DNA of 64,000 bases from an uncultured Amylibacter sp. (GCA_943846615.1 OX044354.1:1939001-2003000), one strand, 5' to 3'; numbered from the stretch's first letter, positions 25,769 through 35,424 are shown. Numbers and translations: made by a program. Notes: generated by a model not told the origin, from the letters alone.

Positions 25769-28000
25769 GAACCGCTTTTGCGTCATTGGGGGCAGCTGTG
25801 CGATTAATGCATTGGCTTCCTCGTTGCGGTTCATCTCTTGGTATATCCGCACCAGCAGAACCTTGTATTGGTTCAGATTCTGCCCGTAGTTTACTGCGAA
25901 TTCCGCATCTCTCGCGGCGCCAGCTAAATCGCCGTTCGCACGTCTAACTTTGGCAACAAGATGGCTGATATTCCGTGTCGCACCTGCCTCTTTTTGTAAT
26001 TTCAAGAGCATCGGCATGATGTCATCTTGGCGGTTCAATTCAATTTTAGTTGTGGTCAGTACATCAAGATACTGATCTGGCCAACGTATTTCAGGCAATA
26101 CTGTTTCCAACAACGCTTCCGCTTTTTCAGGCTGTTTCATCAATAAAAACGCATTGGCCTGACGCAATGTAATTGCAGGAAATCGAAGGCCGTAAATTTG
26201 ACTCTGAGCAATGGCTTCCATCGCCTTTTCACGTTGTTTTAGGTTCAGGTGAACAGTAGCCAACAGCGTTTGGTAGATCGGCACTTCAGGCGCTATCGCA
26301 CAAAGCTCTTGGCAAAATGGCAACGCCGCTTGGGGATTGCGGGCTTGGATCAAATTTTGAATATGCCGACGCAAAACGTGGTGATTGCGTGGGGCCATTT
26401 CAACTGCCTCCATGGACAATTCGAACGCGTCATCCTGAAATCCTTGGCCCATTCGAACAACGCTTTTAAAGCTGAGGTAACTTGCCGTTAAAGCGCTTGA
26501 ACGGGGTGCTTTTGAGAATTTTTTCTGCGTTGTGGTCAATAACCTGTCCGCTGCACCTGCATGGGTCAAAGGTCGCTGAAAATTCGATATCAGCGAATGC
26601 CGCCATTCCCATGCAAAAAACACCGGTTGAAACGCAGATACACCAGGTTGCAGAACGTTCATCAACGCACGGTCAATCGGATAAAAGCTTGTATCGGTGA
26701 TAGCGCCTTTGGCGTCTAGTTGTGCAAACGCCACCTGCAATTGGGGCGAATATGGCGTTTGAAAAGCGGCGAAATTCAGCAGTCGCAATGCTTCGTTTAT
26801 ATCGCCCATCTGGACCGCGGCTTGTGCAGCCAACCCGTCGACATCCGCAATTGAAGTAGGGTCAAACATAGGTACGGACAACGACCGATGACGAAGGCTC
26901 AGAACTTCATTCAACTTTCCAGTTTTAAAGCACGCATCTGCACACAACGAAAATAAATATGAGATTTCGTTTCCGCGTTCAATTTCCCGTTCGAGCAATT
27001 CTGCAACCTTAGCGATTTCACCTTTCCCATATAGATAGGGCACTAGATGCGCCAAACATTGCGCGGTTTCACCAAAGCTGGAGAAGGATTCAGGATCATT
27101 TGTTAGCCGATCATACAGCTTCACATAGATGACTTCGTAATCTTTGCGCTTCATGTCCTTCGCGATATCCCGAAAATCAACACCTCCTAAGCTGGCCGCC
27201 AGCTGAGAAAAGCCACTGGATCGCGGCCCCAATATCGTGTCAGCGCGCGACATCGCGTAGAGTTCAAGAAAATCGCGTTGTAGTGATCCGAGTTCCTTTA
27301 AATCAATTACATCAGAAATGCGGATCAAGTCGGGACATTGCGCACAAAGCCAATCCAACGACGGTTTAAAATCGCCGAACAACAACGCCTTGGCATCTTG
27401 GCGTTGGCCATAGTTTTCATAGTGATGAACGTAAAATTCGCTTGGGGTAAATTTATTCACCCAAGGTTTGTTTTTTGCGCGATAACTGGTCGTCACATCG
27501 CCATGGCGTACATGGTACGCCAACATTTTCTGCCCTTTTGTGATGGCGTTAATTTTTGCGATATTTTGCGTAACAAGAGGGGTGAAAGTTATGCGATCCA
27601 ATGTTGCGCGATAACTTTTTTTAACCACTTGCCCTTTCTCACCCCCTAAAGTCATGGCAACTTGGCTGCTGTGCAGCGCCAAGATGCGACCTTGGTTTAC
27701 CATTTCCACAATCTCTGCGGCGGGGGCGTTTCGAACTTGGGCTAAGGCTACAGCCTGTTGCGACAGTTGCCTGTATTCGTCTTGCGAAATAAAGTGCCTT
27801 TTTAAAAAATCTGAATCGAAAACTTCGGCGTGCTCACCAATATTTGTGGTTCCTTCTGGTGGAACTGGCCAGTAAATTTTAACAGGAATATCATAATCGT
27901 AACCGATGCGAAGGGCATTTACGAATGGCAACATTCGTGCACCAAACAAATCGTTGCGACTGACCAGTAAACACCCCTTGCTTTGCATCTTTTCAGCCAA
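25757..28000 (-). CDS. Fucosyltransferase-like protein with C-terminal TPR domain
   Basis: A 747-aa protein without a signal peptide. Residues about 1-285 resemble a GT-B fucosyltransferase: an N-terminal SRNDLFGARMLPFVNAL strand-helix unit, the nucleotide-sugar motif HVRHGD (163-168), and GPRSSGFSQLAAS (258-270), equivalent to the G-SSFS-A block of GT11/GT23/POFUT enzymes. From about residue 300 to the end, helix pairs repeat in TPR style (for example GDINEALRLLNFAA, NPQAALPFCQELC, KQREKAMEAIAQSQ). It is the last gene of the operon that makes GDP-4-keto-6-deoxymannose derivatives. It is therefore a good candidate for the enzyme that transfers colitose, or another 6-deoxyhexose, to an acceptor, perhaps a protein bound by the TPR part. 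Donor and acceptor are inferred. Confidence 0.62.
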   Translation of the reverse strand: MAEKMQSKGCLLVSRNDLFGARMLPFVNALRIGYDYDIPVKIYWPVPPEGTTNIGEHAEVFDSDFLKRHFISQDEYRQLSQQAVALAQVRNAPAAEIVEMVNQGRILALHSSQVAMTLGGEKGQVVKKSYRATLDRITFTPLVTQNIAKINAITKGQKMLAYHVRHGDVTTSYRAKNKPWVNKFTPSEFYVHHYENYGQRQDAKALLFGDFKPSLDWLCAQCPDLIRISDVIDLKELGSLQRDFLELYAMSRADTILGPRSSGFSQLAASLGGVDFRDIAKDMKRKDYEVIYVKLYDRLTNDPESFSSFGETAQCLAHLVPYLYGKGEIAKVAELLEREIERGNEISYLFSLCADACFKTGKLNEVLSLRHRSLSVPMFDPTSIADVDGLAAQAAVQMGDINEALRLLNFAAFQTPYSPQLQVAFAQLDAKGAITDTSFYPIDRALMNVLQPGVSAFQPVFFAWEWRHSLISNFQRPLTHAGAADRLLTTTQKKFSKAPRSSALTASYLSFKSVVRMGQGFQDDAFELSMEAVEMAPRNHHVLRRHIQNLIQARNPQAALPFCQELCAIAPEVPIYQTLLATVHLNLKQREKAMEAIAQSQIYGLRFPAITLRQANAFLLMKQPEKAEALLETVLPEIRWPDQYLDVLTTTKIELNRQDDIMPMLLKLQKEAGATRNISHLVAKVRRANGDLAGAARDAEFAVNYGQNLNQYKVLLVRIYQEMNRNEEANALIAQLPPMTQKRFLRR

Positions 28001-28006
28001 TGGTTT

Positions 28007-28696
28007 CTATGCCTGCGCTTCGGTGTGGGGCGGCAATTTTGACAAGGCAATCTGTGCACCTTCGACCATCAGAATCCTGCATTGTGTTGGATGACGGCCA
28101 ATGAATTCGTGAATGGCGCGTAAAACACCATCGCCCCACCATCCAAAACGATGATAATCGTCAAATGCAATAATGCCTTCATCTTTCATTTTAGGAAACA
28201 GGTTGGCCAAATCGGCGCAAACACCTTCGTATGAATGATCCCCATCGATGTATGCAAAGTCGATGGATTGGTCTTCAAATTGTGCGAGCGCTGTATCGGA
28301 CATCTCGCGCATGATTGAAACCTGACCTCTTTCAATCTCAGCGCTCATTTTTTGACATACTTCTGTGTATATATCTTCGAAACGTTGTTCTTGTGTTCTG
28401 CCAGAAAAAGCCTCGGTTTTGTCGCCGTCTTCGAAATGCTGCCATGGGTCAATTAACGCAAGATGCAGTGGATTAACGATGTCCAAAATTTGTCGCGAAA
28501 AATTGCCACGCCAAACGCCGATTTCAATACAAACGCCACCTTTTGGGACGCATTCTAAAATCCGCTTACGGTTCTGATTTTTCAGCTGGCGCTTTTGTTT
28601 TTTTGTTAGTTCAGTCGGTTGAATTGACGCCGCAACTGTTTCTGCGACGTCGTTTTGGTGATGAGATACCACCGTTATTTTTGGCTTAAATGCCAC
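28007..28696 (-). CDS. Class I SAM-dependent methyltransferase of the sugar cassette
   Basis: A 230-aa protein with the Methyltransf_24 layout: motif I GGVCIEIGVWRGNFSRQIL, the acidic IDPWQHFEDGD, and DFAYIDGDHSYEGVCADLAN followed by GIIAFDDYH. Such enzymes often methylate sugar hydroxyls in capsule and O-antigen loci. I choose the GTG at 28696, which overlaps the gmd stop by one base (TAGTG); a longer frame would lie inside gmd. Six bases separate it from the fucosyltransferase-like gene. It probably methylates the transferred sugar or the acceptor. Confidence 0.72.
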   Translation of the reverse strand: MAFKPKITVVSHHQNDVAETVAASIQPTELTKKQKRQLKNQNRKRILECVPKGGVCIEIGVWRGNFSRQILDIVNPLHLALIDPWQHFEDGDKTEAFSGRTQEQRFEDIYTEVCQKMSAEIERGQVSIMREMSDTALAQFEDQSIDFAYIDGDHSYEGVCADLANLFPKMKDEGIIAFDDYHRFGWWGDGVLRAIHEFIGRHPTQCRILMVEGAQIALSKLPPHTEAQA

Positions 28697-29769
28697 TACT
28701 CGACAATACCGTATGTTCTTCGTGCCAGGCGTTCGGATTTCAGCAATGAAATGTCTTCGGTGACCATTTCTTGAACCAACTCTTGGAAGGTGACGCTGGC
28801 CGTCCAACCCAGCTGTTCGCGAGCTTTGGTTGGGTCGCCTAACAATTGTTCCACTTCCGTTGGGCGGAAATATGTTGGATCAACTTCGATCAAAATACGA
28901 TCACTGTCGCCATCATATCCCTTTTCGTCAACGCCTGAACCCTCCCAGCGAATTGTTTTACCGATATGTGAAAATGCGATGTCACAGAATTCGCGGACTG
29001 AATGCATTTCGCCTGTCGCCAGTACGAAATCATCAGGTGTGTCGTGTTGCAAAATGCGCCACATACCCTCGACGTAATCACGCGCATGCCCCCAATCGCG
29101 CATCGCATCCATGTTGCCCAAGCGCAATTTGTCCTGAAGGCCCAAATCAATTGCAGCAACGGCACGCGTGATTTTGCGGGTAACAAATGTTTCTCCGCGC
29201 AGCGGGCTCTCGTGGTTGAACAGGATGCCGTTTGATCCAAAAATGCCGTAACCTTCGCGATAGTTCACAGTAATCCAATATGCGTACAGCTTTGCCGCTG
29301 CATATGGCGAACGTGGATAAAATGGTGTTGTCTCGCTTTGCGGAACTTCCTGAACTTTACCATATAATTCGGATGTGGATGCCTGATAAAACTTAGTTTT
29401 ATCTTCCAGTTTCAACAAACGAATTGCCTCTAATAAACGTAGGGTGCCGATGCCGTCCGCATTAGCGGTGTATTCGGGCATTTCAAACGAAACCTTCACG
29501 TGTGATTGCGCCGCTAGATTGTAAATTTCGTCTGGCTGAATGTCGTTGATCAGTGAAATCAATGAACTGCTGTCGACCATATCTGAATAATGCAAATGGA
29601 AATCAGACCCCGCATATTCATCCACGTGTAAATGATCGATACGCCCAGTGTTGAACGAAGAGGAACGCCGTTTCAGACCATGAACTTCATACCCTTTTTC
29701 CAACAAAAGTTCAGAGAGATACGCGCCGTCTTGGCCTGTTACGCCCGTTATAAATGCTTTTTTTGCCAT
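28696..29769 (-). CDS. gmd: GDP-mannose 4,6-dehydratase
   Basis: Gmd converts GDP-D-mannose to GDP-4-keto-6-deoxy-D-mannose. This 357-aa short-chain dehydrogenase carries the NADP site GVTGQDGAY (residues 9-17), the catalytic STSE block (S131-E134) and Y156-x3-K160 in [12 protein letters not shown]. The family motif [16 protein letters not shown] is also visible. It sits between manC, which provides GDP-mannose, and the methyltransferase gene, in a six-gene operon with gaps of no more than about 15 bases. Confidence 0.96.
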   Translation of the reverse strand: MAKKAFITGVTGQDGAYLSELLLEKGYEVHGLKRRSSSFNTGRIDHLHVDEYAGSDFHLHYSDMVDSSSLISLINDIQPDEIYNLAAQSHVKVSFEMPEYTANADGIGTLRLLEAIRLLKLEDKTKFYQASTSELYGKVQEVPQSETTPFYPRSPYAAAKLYAYWITVNYREGYGIFGSNGILFNHESPLRGETFVTRKITRAVAAIDLGLQDKLRLGNMDAMRDWGHARDYVEGMWRILQHDTPDDFVLATGEMHSVREFCDIAFSHIGKTIRWEGSGVDEKGYDGDSDRILIEVDPTYFRPTEVEQLLGDPTKAREQLGWTASVTFQELVQEMVTEDISLLKSERLARRTYGIVE

Positions 29770-29784
29770 GTTTTCCTCGTGGGC

Positions 29785-31224
29785 TTAAGATCGTGAATAC
29801 ACATCTTCATAGCGAATAATATCGTCTTCGCCCAGATATGCACCTGTTTGTACTTCGATCAGGTGAAGGTCAACTTTACCTGGGTTTTCTAACCGATGGA
29901 CTTCGCCAAGGGGAATGTAAACGGATTGGTTTTCGCTGACAATTTTTTTGGTCTCGCCTACTGTTACCAATGCAGCACCTTGAACAACTACCCAATGTTC
30001 TGCACGATGCACGTGGGATTGCAGCGACAATGCTGCCCCTGGATGCACCATTATGCGCTTCACTTGAAAACGATCACCCAACGACAGTGTCTCAAACCAA
30101 CCCCATGGGCGATGGTCGCGGGGGAATTGTTCAGCTTGTTTCTTTTGGGTGTCTTTTAATGTTTGAACGGCCAATTTTACGTTCTGCGACGAATTGATAT
30201 CTGCGACCAGTACCGCGTCGGGCATTGCGATTGCTACGATATCCTTCAGGCCGATACCGACCAACTCTTGGTTTTCGGCCTCGCTGCGTAGCAGCGTGTT
30301 CTCACACTCAATTGCCGTTGCATTTTGTGATGTAACGACGCGCGATGCGTCATCGGGTTTCGAATTCAACCAAACCGCTTCCCATGATCCCAAATCCGAC
30401 CATTCGCCATCAAATGGAACTGCTGTGATACAACTCGATTGTTCCATGATTGCATAGTCAATCGATTGATTTTGGGCTTTCGCCCATGCGTCTGCATCTA
30501 GGCGCAGAAAATTCAAATCAAGCATCGCCTTTGACACGGATTCGTTGCAAGGACCGACTTGGTCAGGGGCGTGTTTTTCAAACTCTTCGATCAGCGTTTT
30601 TGCCGCGAACAAGAAGATACCTGCATTCCACAGGTATTCACCAGTTTCGATCATAGCATCCGCTGTGTCCTGATCGGGTTTTTCAACAAAGCGTTGCAAC
30701 TTGCGCGGTGTCGCGGAAAAATCGCCCGCGCCTTCTGCCAGATGCAGATATCCATATCCTGTCTCCGCACGATCAGGTTTGATCCCAAACGTAACTAACT
30801 GGCCGTCCAACGCGGGTGCAACGCCTGCGGATACGACATTTTGAAAATGCGTAGTGTCCGGAATGACATGATCTGATGGTGCAACCAGCATCAATGCGTC
30901 AGGATCTTTTTCTGCCAAAAACATCGCCGCCGCTAAAATCGCAGGCGCAGTATTTTTCATATCAGGTTCAATTAAGATGTCCGACCCCGTAATCGAAAGC
31001 GCAGCCAATTGTTCGGTCACGATAAATCGAAAATCTGAATTCGTCAGCACCACGGGTGGATGAAATCCTTCCCCCGCCAAACGTGATACAGACATTTGAA
31101 ACAGGCTTTCCTCGCCCATAATTTTGCTGAACTGTTTGGGGTATGATTTACGTGACAGCGGCCATAATCGCGTGCCGGAGCCACCGCATAAAATGACAGG
31201 ATGAATTTTTGGGGTCGTGGTCAT
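29785..31224 (-). CDS. manC: Bifunctional mannose-1-phosphate guanylyltransferase/mannose-6-phosphate isomerase
   Basis: A 479-aa type II PMI-GMP enzyme. The N-terminal nucleotidyltransferase domain has PVILCGGSGTRLWPLSRKSY and FVEKPD. The C-terminal cupin (from about residue 370) has RPWGWFETLSLGDRFQVKRI and the metal site LSLQSHVHRAEHWVVV. It makes GDP-mannose from mannose 1-phosphate for the neighbouring gmd. A phosphomannomutase, needed between its two reactions, is not in the window. Confidence 0.95.
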   Translation of the reverse strand: MTTTPKIHPVILCGGSGTRLWPLSRKSYPKQFSKIMGEESLFQMSVSRLAGEGFHPPVVLTNSDFRFIVTEQLAALSITGSDILIEPDMKNTAPAILAAAMFLAEKDPDALMLVAPSDHVIPDTTHFQNVVSAGVAPALDGQLVTFGIKPDRAETGYGYLHLAEGAGDFSATPRKLQRFVEKPDQDTADAMIETGEYLWNAGIFLFAAKTLIEEFEKHAPDQVGPCNESVSKAMLDLNFLRLDADAWAKAQNQSIDYAIMEQSSCITAVPFDGEWSDLGSWEAVWLNSKPDDASRVVTSQNATAIECENTLLRSEAENQELVGIGLKDIVAIAMPDAVLVADINSSQNVKLAVQTLKDTQKKQAEQFPRDHRPWGWFETLSLGDRFQVKRIMVHPGAALSLQSHVHRAEHWVVVQGAALVTVGETKKIVSENQSVYIPLGEVHRLENPGKVDLHLIEVQTGAYLGEDDIIRYEDVYSRS

Positions 31225-31234
31225 ATTCCCAACC

Positions 31235-32413
31235 TTAAAATAGTTTAGCTGTATCTTGAACGACTTCTAACAAACGATCAACTTGTGGTTTGATTGGGTG
31301 GTGGTGATTACCCACAAATATCCCATTCACGTCCACATTATCCGCTGTTTCCATCGTCGAACCCACCGAGTGTTCCAAATGTTCGATCACAGGGTTTTTC
31401 AAGAAATTCCCCGTTACGATCGGGCGACATTCGATTTCGGCGTCCTTAAATGCGGCAACCAATGCTGACCGCTGATCTTTCAGTGCGCCTTTCAGGACCA
31501 TCGCAAACCCAAACCAGCTACTCTCACCGCGTTCCGATTGAATATCCAGAAAGTCTAAATCGCTGAACAGTGATTGGAAATACACGCCATTTTCACGACG
31601 CTCGGAAATAAACCCGTCCAGTTTCGCAAGTTGCGGGATGCCTAATGCGCCCTCCATTTCAATTGGACGCAGGTTATAGCCCGGCAGAACAAAACGGAAT
31701 TGCTTTACAAATGGGTCATCATCGACGGCTAAATGGGTGTCATCGGGCAAATCACGTACCCAACCATGCGCACGAAGCGATAACATGTTGTCGTACAGCT
31801 TGCGATCATCGGTGATCACCATGCCGCCTTCCATAGTGCAAATGTGATGCGAAAAGAAGCTGGAAAAAGTCCCGAACAGGCCAAAAGCACCCGCTTTTTC
31901 GCCCTGATACGTTGCGCCCATGGATTCACAGTTGTCTTCCAACAACAGGATTTTCGCATCGTTGCAAATTTTGCGAAGTTTATCAGCCTCGATTGGATTT
32001 CCTAATAGGTTCACAACAAAAATGGCTTTGGTGCGAGGCGTGATTGCGGCGATCACTTTTTCCAAATCAATATTAAGTGTCTGCGGGTCAATATCCACAA
32101 ACCGCAATTTCAACCCCAGTTGTGACACTGGGAAATATGTAGTGGACCAACTGACGGCGGGCACAATAATTTCATCCCCCTTTTGCAGATCGAAATCAGG
32201 ATGATAAAACAGCGCCGATAGACCCAACAAATTCGCAGTCGATCCAGACGACGTCATTACGGCATACTTTTTACCAAAATGGCGGGCAAACTGTTCCTCA
32301 TAGGTGCGAACCTTGGCACCCATGGTGTAGCGATCGCTGTCGATCACATCTTGTAATGCTTGGTGCTCTTCTGCACCCCATGTTGAATTGGCTAGTGGGT
32401 AAAACAAATTCAC
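31235..32413 (-). CDS. colD: GDP-4-keto-6-deoxy-D-mannose 3-dehydratase ColD
   Basis: A 392-aa PLP protein of the DegT/DnrJ/EryC1 fold. In the aminotransferases of this fold a lysine stands six residues before the EGG motif and binds PLP. Here that position is H189 (SFFSHHICTMEGG), the hallmark of ColD, which removes the C3 hydroxyl instead of transaminating. Other ColD-like blocks are YPLANSTWGAEEHQAL, VSWSTTYFPVSQLGL, LLGNPIEADKLRKI, LLEDNCESMGATYQG and GESSWFGFAMVLKG. The product, GDP-4-keto-3,6-dideoxymannose, goes to the adjacent ColC/Fcl-like enzyme. Glutamate is the expected co-substrate. Confidence 0.9.
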   Translation of the reverse strand: MNLFYPLANSTWGAEEHQALQDVIDSDRYTMGAKVRTYEEQFARHFGKKYAVMTSSGSTANLLGLSALFYHPDFDLQKGDEIIVPAVSWSTTYFPVSQLGLKLRFVDIDPQTLNIDLEKVIAAITPRTKAIFVVNLLGNPIEADKLRKICNDAKILLLEDNCESMGATYQGEKAGAFGLFGTFSSFFSHHICTMEGGMVITDDRKLYDNMLSLRAHGWVRDLPDDTHLAVDDDPFVKQFRFVLPGYNLRPIEMEGALGIPQLAKLDGFISERRENGVYFQSLFSDLDFLDIQSERGESSWFGFAMVLKGALKDQRSALVAAFKDAEIECRPIVTGNFLKNPVIEHLEHSVGSTMETADNVDVNGIFVGNHHHPIKPQVDRLLEVVQDTAKLF

Positions 32414-32422
32414 GTCTCCGTT

Positions 32423-33358
32423 TTAGGTGCTGTGGCCTGATTGAATATCATACGCATCGACAACCTGTCGGATGGCATCAATCATTGGCGTTGCGGGCGA
32501 CCAATTAAAATTATTTGCGGCTATACTGCTGTCCATCAGCTTTTGCATCATGCCTTCGGGCTTGTCTGTATCGTAGCTAAATGTGCCTTCGTAGCCAACA
32601 ACGTCGGCTACGATCTTATAGTAATCATCGATACTTAGATCTGAACCATATCCAACATTCAGATAATTAGGAAAAGTGGAAACTTTACCTAAATTATTCA
32701 AAACAAAGGTAACAAGATCATCAACGAATAAAAACTCGCGACGCGCATTTCCGGTGCCCCAAATCGTAACCGATGGATCATTTGATTTCTTCGCCGTAGC
32801 GATTTTTGTGACGACAGCCGCAATCAAGTGACTGGCGCTGGAGCCGAAATGATCTTCGGTGCCAAACAAATTGCACGGAACAATGGTTTTGTAATTTCGA
32901 TCATCCCGACCATCTATAAATTCACACAGCTTTGCCGCCGTAATTTTTGACAGGGCATACCCCTCGTTGGTGGGTTCCAGCGGTGCGGCCAATAAATCGG
33001 TTTCCAACAGCGGTTGGCGGTGGTCCTTAGGGTACATGCATGACGAACCAAAGAAGATTAAGTTCCCAACACCCGCATCATGGGCACCCATGATTACATT
33101 GTCATTGATACGCAGGTTATCGATCAGGAAATCCACAGGTGCCGCAATATTTGCGGCTATTCCGCCAACTTTGGCGGCGCCATGGATGACCATATCAATT
33201 TCATTGTCTGCATAGAATGCTTGAACGGCAGCTCGGTCGTCCAAGGGCAATTCGGTGCGCGTAGGTGCAATAATTTCCAGGCTTGGAAATTTGGTTGTTG
33301 CAATGCGCAGCATCGCGCGCCCCAGCATACCATTACCACCTGTTAGAAATATACGCAT
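32423..33358 (-). CDS. colC: GDP-L-colitose synthase (ColC) / GDP-L-fucose synthase-like epimerase-reductase
   Basis: A 311-aa SDR enzyme with NADP motif GGNGMLGRAM (7-16), GSSCMYP (104-110) and Y134-x3-K138 in GYALSKITAAK. The sequence is of the Fcl/WcaG type (HGAAKVGGIAAN, FLFVDDLV). ColC, a close relative, epimerises C5 and reduces C4 of GDP-4-keto-3,6-dideoxymannose to give GDP-L-colitose. Because ColD is directly downstream, ColC is the likelier identity, but Fcl cannot be excluded by sequence alone. It is the first gene of the operon; the promoter should lie in 33359-33606. Confidence 0.8.
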   Translation of the reverse strand: MRIFLTGGNGMLGRAMLRIATTKFPSLEIIAPTRTELPLDDRAAVQAFYADNEIDMVIHGAAKVGGIAANIAAPVDFLIDNLRINDNVIMGAHDAGVGNLIFFGSSCMYPKDHRQPLLETDLLAAPLEPTNEGYALSKITAAKLCEFIDGRDDRNYKTIVPCNLFGTEDHFGSSASHLIAAVVTKIATAKKSNDPSVTIWGTGNARREFLFVDDLVTFVLNNLGKVSTFPNYLNVGYGSDLSIDDYYKIVADVVGYEGTFSYDTDKPEGMMQKLMDSSIAANNFNWSPATPMIDAIRQVVDAYDIQSGHST

Positions 33359-33606
33359 TCATCGAAACCTTGTTTGCTCTCTACTTAATGACTTTTGCCG
33401 CACAGTAAAGCAAGTCCGCGCAATCAGGGCGAAAATCTGTGGATAACCGCAAATACTTGGGGATAGATCGCCCAAATGCGAACAAAAAACTTTACAGATC
33501 GTGAATTAAAGCACACCATATGTTGTAAGCGGGTCCCCATAAAACCCGACATTTTGCGATTGGCGCTTTATCTAGTGTTCATTGCAATGCAGTAAGGGCG
33601 GTCAAA

Positions 33607-34110
33607 ATGGCATATGCAGAGAATTATCTGAGCGACAGCGAAATTCACCCGATTGATATCGTTGAGTCCTTGGCGGCGCATCGCAAATGGGATTTTGAAC
33701 GCGCCAGCGATGATCAGATCGCAATGTCTGTCGAAGGATCATGGCGCAATTATTCCATTACATTGGCATGGTCCGCGGGCGATGAAACCCTTCGCATGAT
33801 TTGTACCTTTGATATGGAGCCACCACGCGAAAAGCTGTCGAAGTTATACGAGGCATTGAACCTCGCAAACGACAGTTGTTGGTCTGGCGGGTTTTCGTTT
33901 TGGAAAGATCATCGCATGATGGTCTATCGCTATGGCTTGGTTCTGTCGGGTGGTGCAACCGCAACGTCGGAACAAATTGATCAGTTGCTGAACGAGGCCG
34001 TTACCGCCTGTGAGCGCTACTATCCAGCGTTCCAATTGGCATGTTGGGGCGATCAGTCACCGGTTGCTGCGATGGATGTTGCTATTGCACAAGCATACGG
34101 TCGCGCATAA
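33607..34110 (+). CDS. YbjN domain-containing protein
   Basis: A 167-aa protein with the YbjN fold: HPIDIVESLAAHRKWDFERA, the central RMICTFDMEPPREKLSKLYEALN, and LVLSGGATATSEQIDQLLNEAV. YbjN proteins resemble type III secretion chaperones in fold and are linked to stress and motility in other bacteria; the molecular role is open. It precedes proC by 30 bases and is probably co-transcribed with it. The 248-base gap to the divergent colitose operon contains no other gene that I can see. Confidence 0.9.
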   Translation: MAYAENYLSDSEIHPIDIVESLAAHRKWDFERASDDQIAMSVEGSWRNYSITLAWSAGDETLRMICTFDMEPPREKLSKLYEALNLANDSCWSGGFSFWKDHRMMVYRYGLVLSGGATATSEQIDQLLNEAVTACERYYPAFQLACWGDQSPVAAMDVAIAQAYGRA

Positions 34111-34140
34111 CTTGGCCGCCAAGTAATTCAGAGGTTTATC

Positions 34141-34965
34141 ATGAGCATGCAAACAGTAGCCGACAAGGGCTTGGTTCTTCTTGGCTGTGGGAAAATGGGA
34201 TCGGCAATGTTGCAGGGATGGTTGGCCGATGGTTTGCCCTTGAGATCCGTCTTTGTGTTGGATCCATACCCTTCTGATTGGCTTCAGAGCTTAGTTGCGC
34301 AGGGATTGAATTTGAACACTGATCTGCCGGAAACACCTGCGGTATGTATTATCGCGGTAAAGCCGCAAATGATGGGCGATGCCCTACCTGCCTTGTTAGC
34401 GGTCACTCAGGAAAAAACAATTTTCCTTTCCATCGCAGCGGGCACTTCCATCCAAAGTTTTGAAGACATCTTGGGGGCAAATACACGTATTGTTCGCGCC
34501 ATGCCAAATACACCTGCCGCAATCGGACGCGGCATCACCGCATTGTTTGGGAACGACACCAGCACAGTGGCGGACGTGTCATTGTGTGAAACTCTGTTAA
34601 AGGCGGTTGGTAAAACGGTTGTGTTGGATACCGAAGACCAGATGGACGCCGTAACCGCCCTGTCTGGCTCGGGCCCTGCATATGTTTTCCATCTTATCGA
34701 AACATTAGCAGCAGCAGGCGTAGAGCAAGGATTGCCTCCCGAATTGGCTATGGAATTGGCAACGGAAACCGTTTCAGGCGCTGGTGAATTGGCTAGCCAA
34801 GCGGATGAGGGGCCAACGCAGTTACGCATCAATGTAACGTCGCCAAACGGTACGACGCAGGCCGCCCTAGAGGTTTTGATGAACCCAGAAACAGGGTTTC
34901 CCAAGGTGCTATCGGATGGCGTCAAAGCTGCCGCTGAACGGAGCAGAGAGTTGGGTGCGAAATGA
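34141..34965 (+). CDS. proC: Pyrroline-5-carboxylate reductase
   Basis: ProC reduces pyrroline-5-carboxylate to proline with NAD(P)H, the last step of proline synthesis. This 274-aa protein shows the dinucleotide site LVLLGCGKMGSAML, the VRAMPNTPAAIGRGITALFG block and the C-terminal ALSGSGPAYVFHLIETLAAA signature. TVSGAGELA and SPNGTTQAAL follow near the end. It overlaps the next gene by 4 bases (ATGA). Confidence 0.96.
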   Translation: MSMQTVADKGLVLLGCGKMGSAMLQGWLADGLPLRSVFVLDPYPSDWLQSLVAQGLNLNTDLPETPAVCIIAVKPQMMGDALPALLAVTQEKTIFLSIAAGTSIQSFEDILGANTRIVRAMPNTPAAIGRGITALFGNDTSTVADVSLCETLLKAVGKTVVLDTEDQMDAVTALSGSGPAYVFHLIETLAAAGVEQGLPPELAMELATETVSGAGELASQADEGPTQLRINVTSPNGTTQAALEVLMNPETGFPKVLSDGVKAAAERSRELGAK

Positions 34966-35300
34966 GCGAAGCGACATTTGACGACTTTATGAAATTAGAT
35001 ATCCGTGTTGGCGAAATCATACGCGCGGAAGCCTTCCCTGAGGCCCGCAAGCCTGCGTATAAATTATGGATAAACTTTGGTGCGGAAATTGGAGAGAAGA
35101 AATCTTCGGCGCAAATTACGGTACATTATGACATCACGGATTTAATTGGGAAACGCGTCATGGCGGTGGTGAATTTTCCTCCACGCCAAATTGGTCCCGT
35201 TAAGTCAGAGGTATTAGTTCTGGGTGTTTCTGATGCGGGCGGCGCGATTGTGTTGATGGTGCCAGACGCGGATGTGCCCCTCGGCGGTCGGTTGCATTAA
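34962..35300 (+). CDS. csaA: CsaA-type tRNA-binding protein
   Basis: A 112-aa stand-alone tRNA-binding OB-fold protein. The pattern FDDFMKLDIRVGEIIRAEAF, then PAYKLWINFGAEIGEKKSSA and VMAVVNFPPRQIGPVKSEVL, matches CsaA and the C-terminal domain of MetRS. CsaA has chaperone-like and tRNA-binding activity. It is translationally coupled to proC. A hairpin followed by T residues just after its stop probably ends the ybjN-proC-csaA unit. Confidence 0.92.
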   Translation: MSEATFDDFMKLDIRVGEIIRAEAFPEARKPAYKLWINFGAEIGEKKSSAQITVHYDITDLIGKRVMAVVNFPPRQIGPVKSEVLVLGVSDAGGAIVLMVPDADVPLGGRLH

Positions 35301-35343
35301 AAGCGACAGATTGTCGTAAAGCTACTTTTCGTGTCGGCTTTTT
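35299..35343 (+). terminator. Probable terminator after csaA
   Basis: AAAAGCGACA (35299-35308) pairs, with one bulge, with TGTCGGCTTTT (35332-35342), and a T run closes the structure. The loop is long (about 23 bases), so confidence is moderate. Confidence 0.45.
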
Positions 35344-35424
35344 CGTTTGCTAATATTCCGTGACAAACTAGTGTCCTTCAAAGGAAGAACGCTGTCCTAA
35401 ATTCAGGCGCGTTTAGGAGGCACC

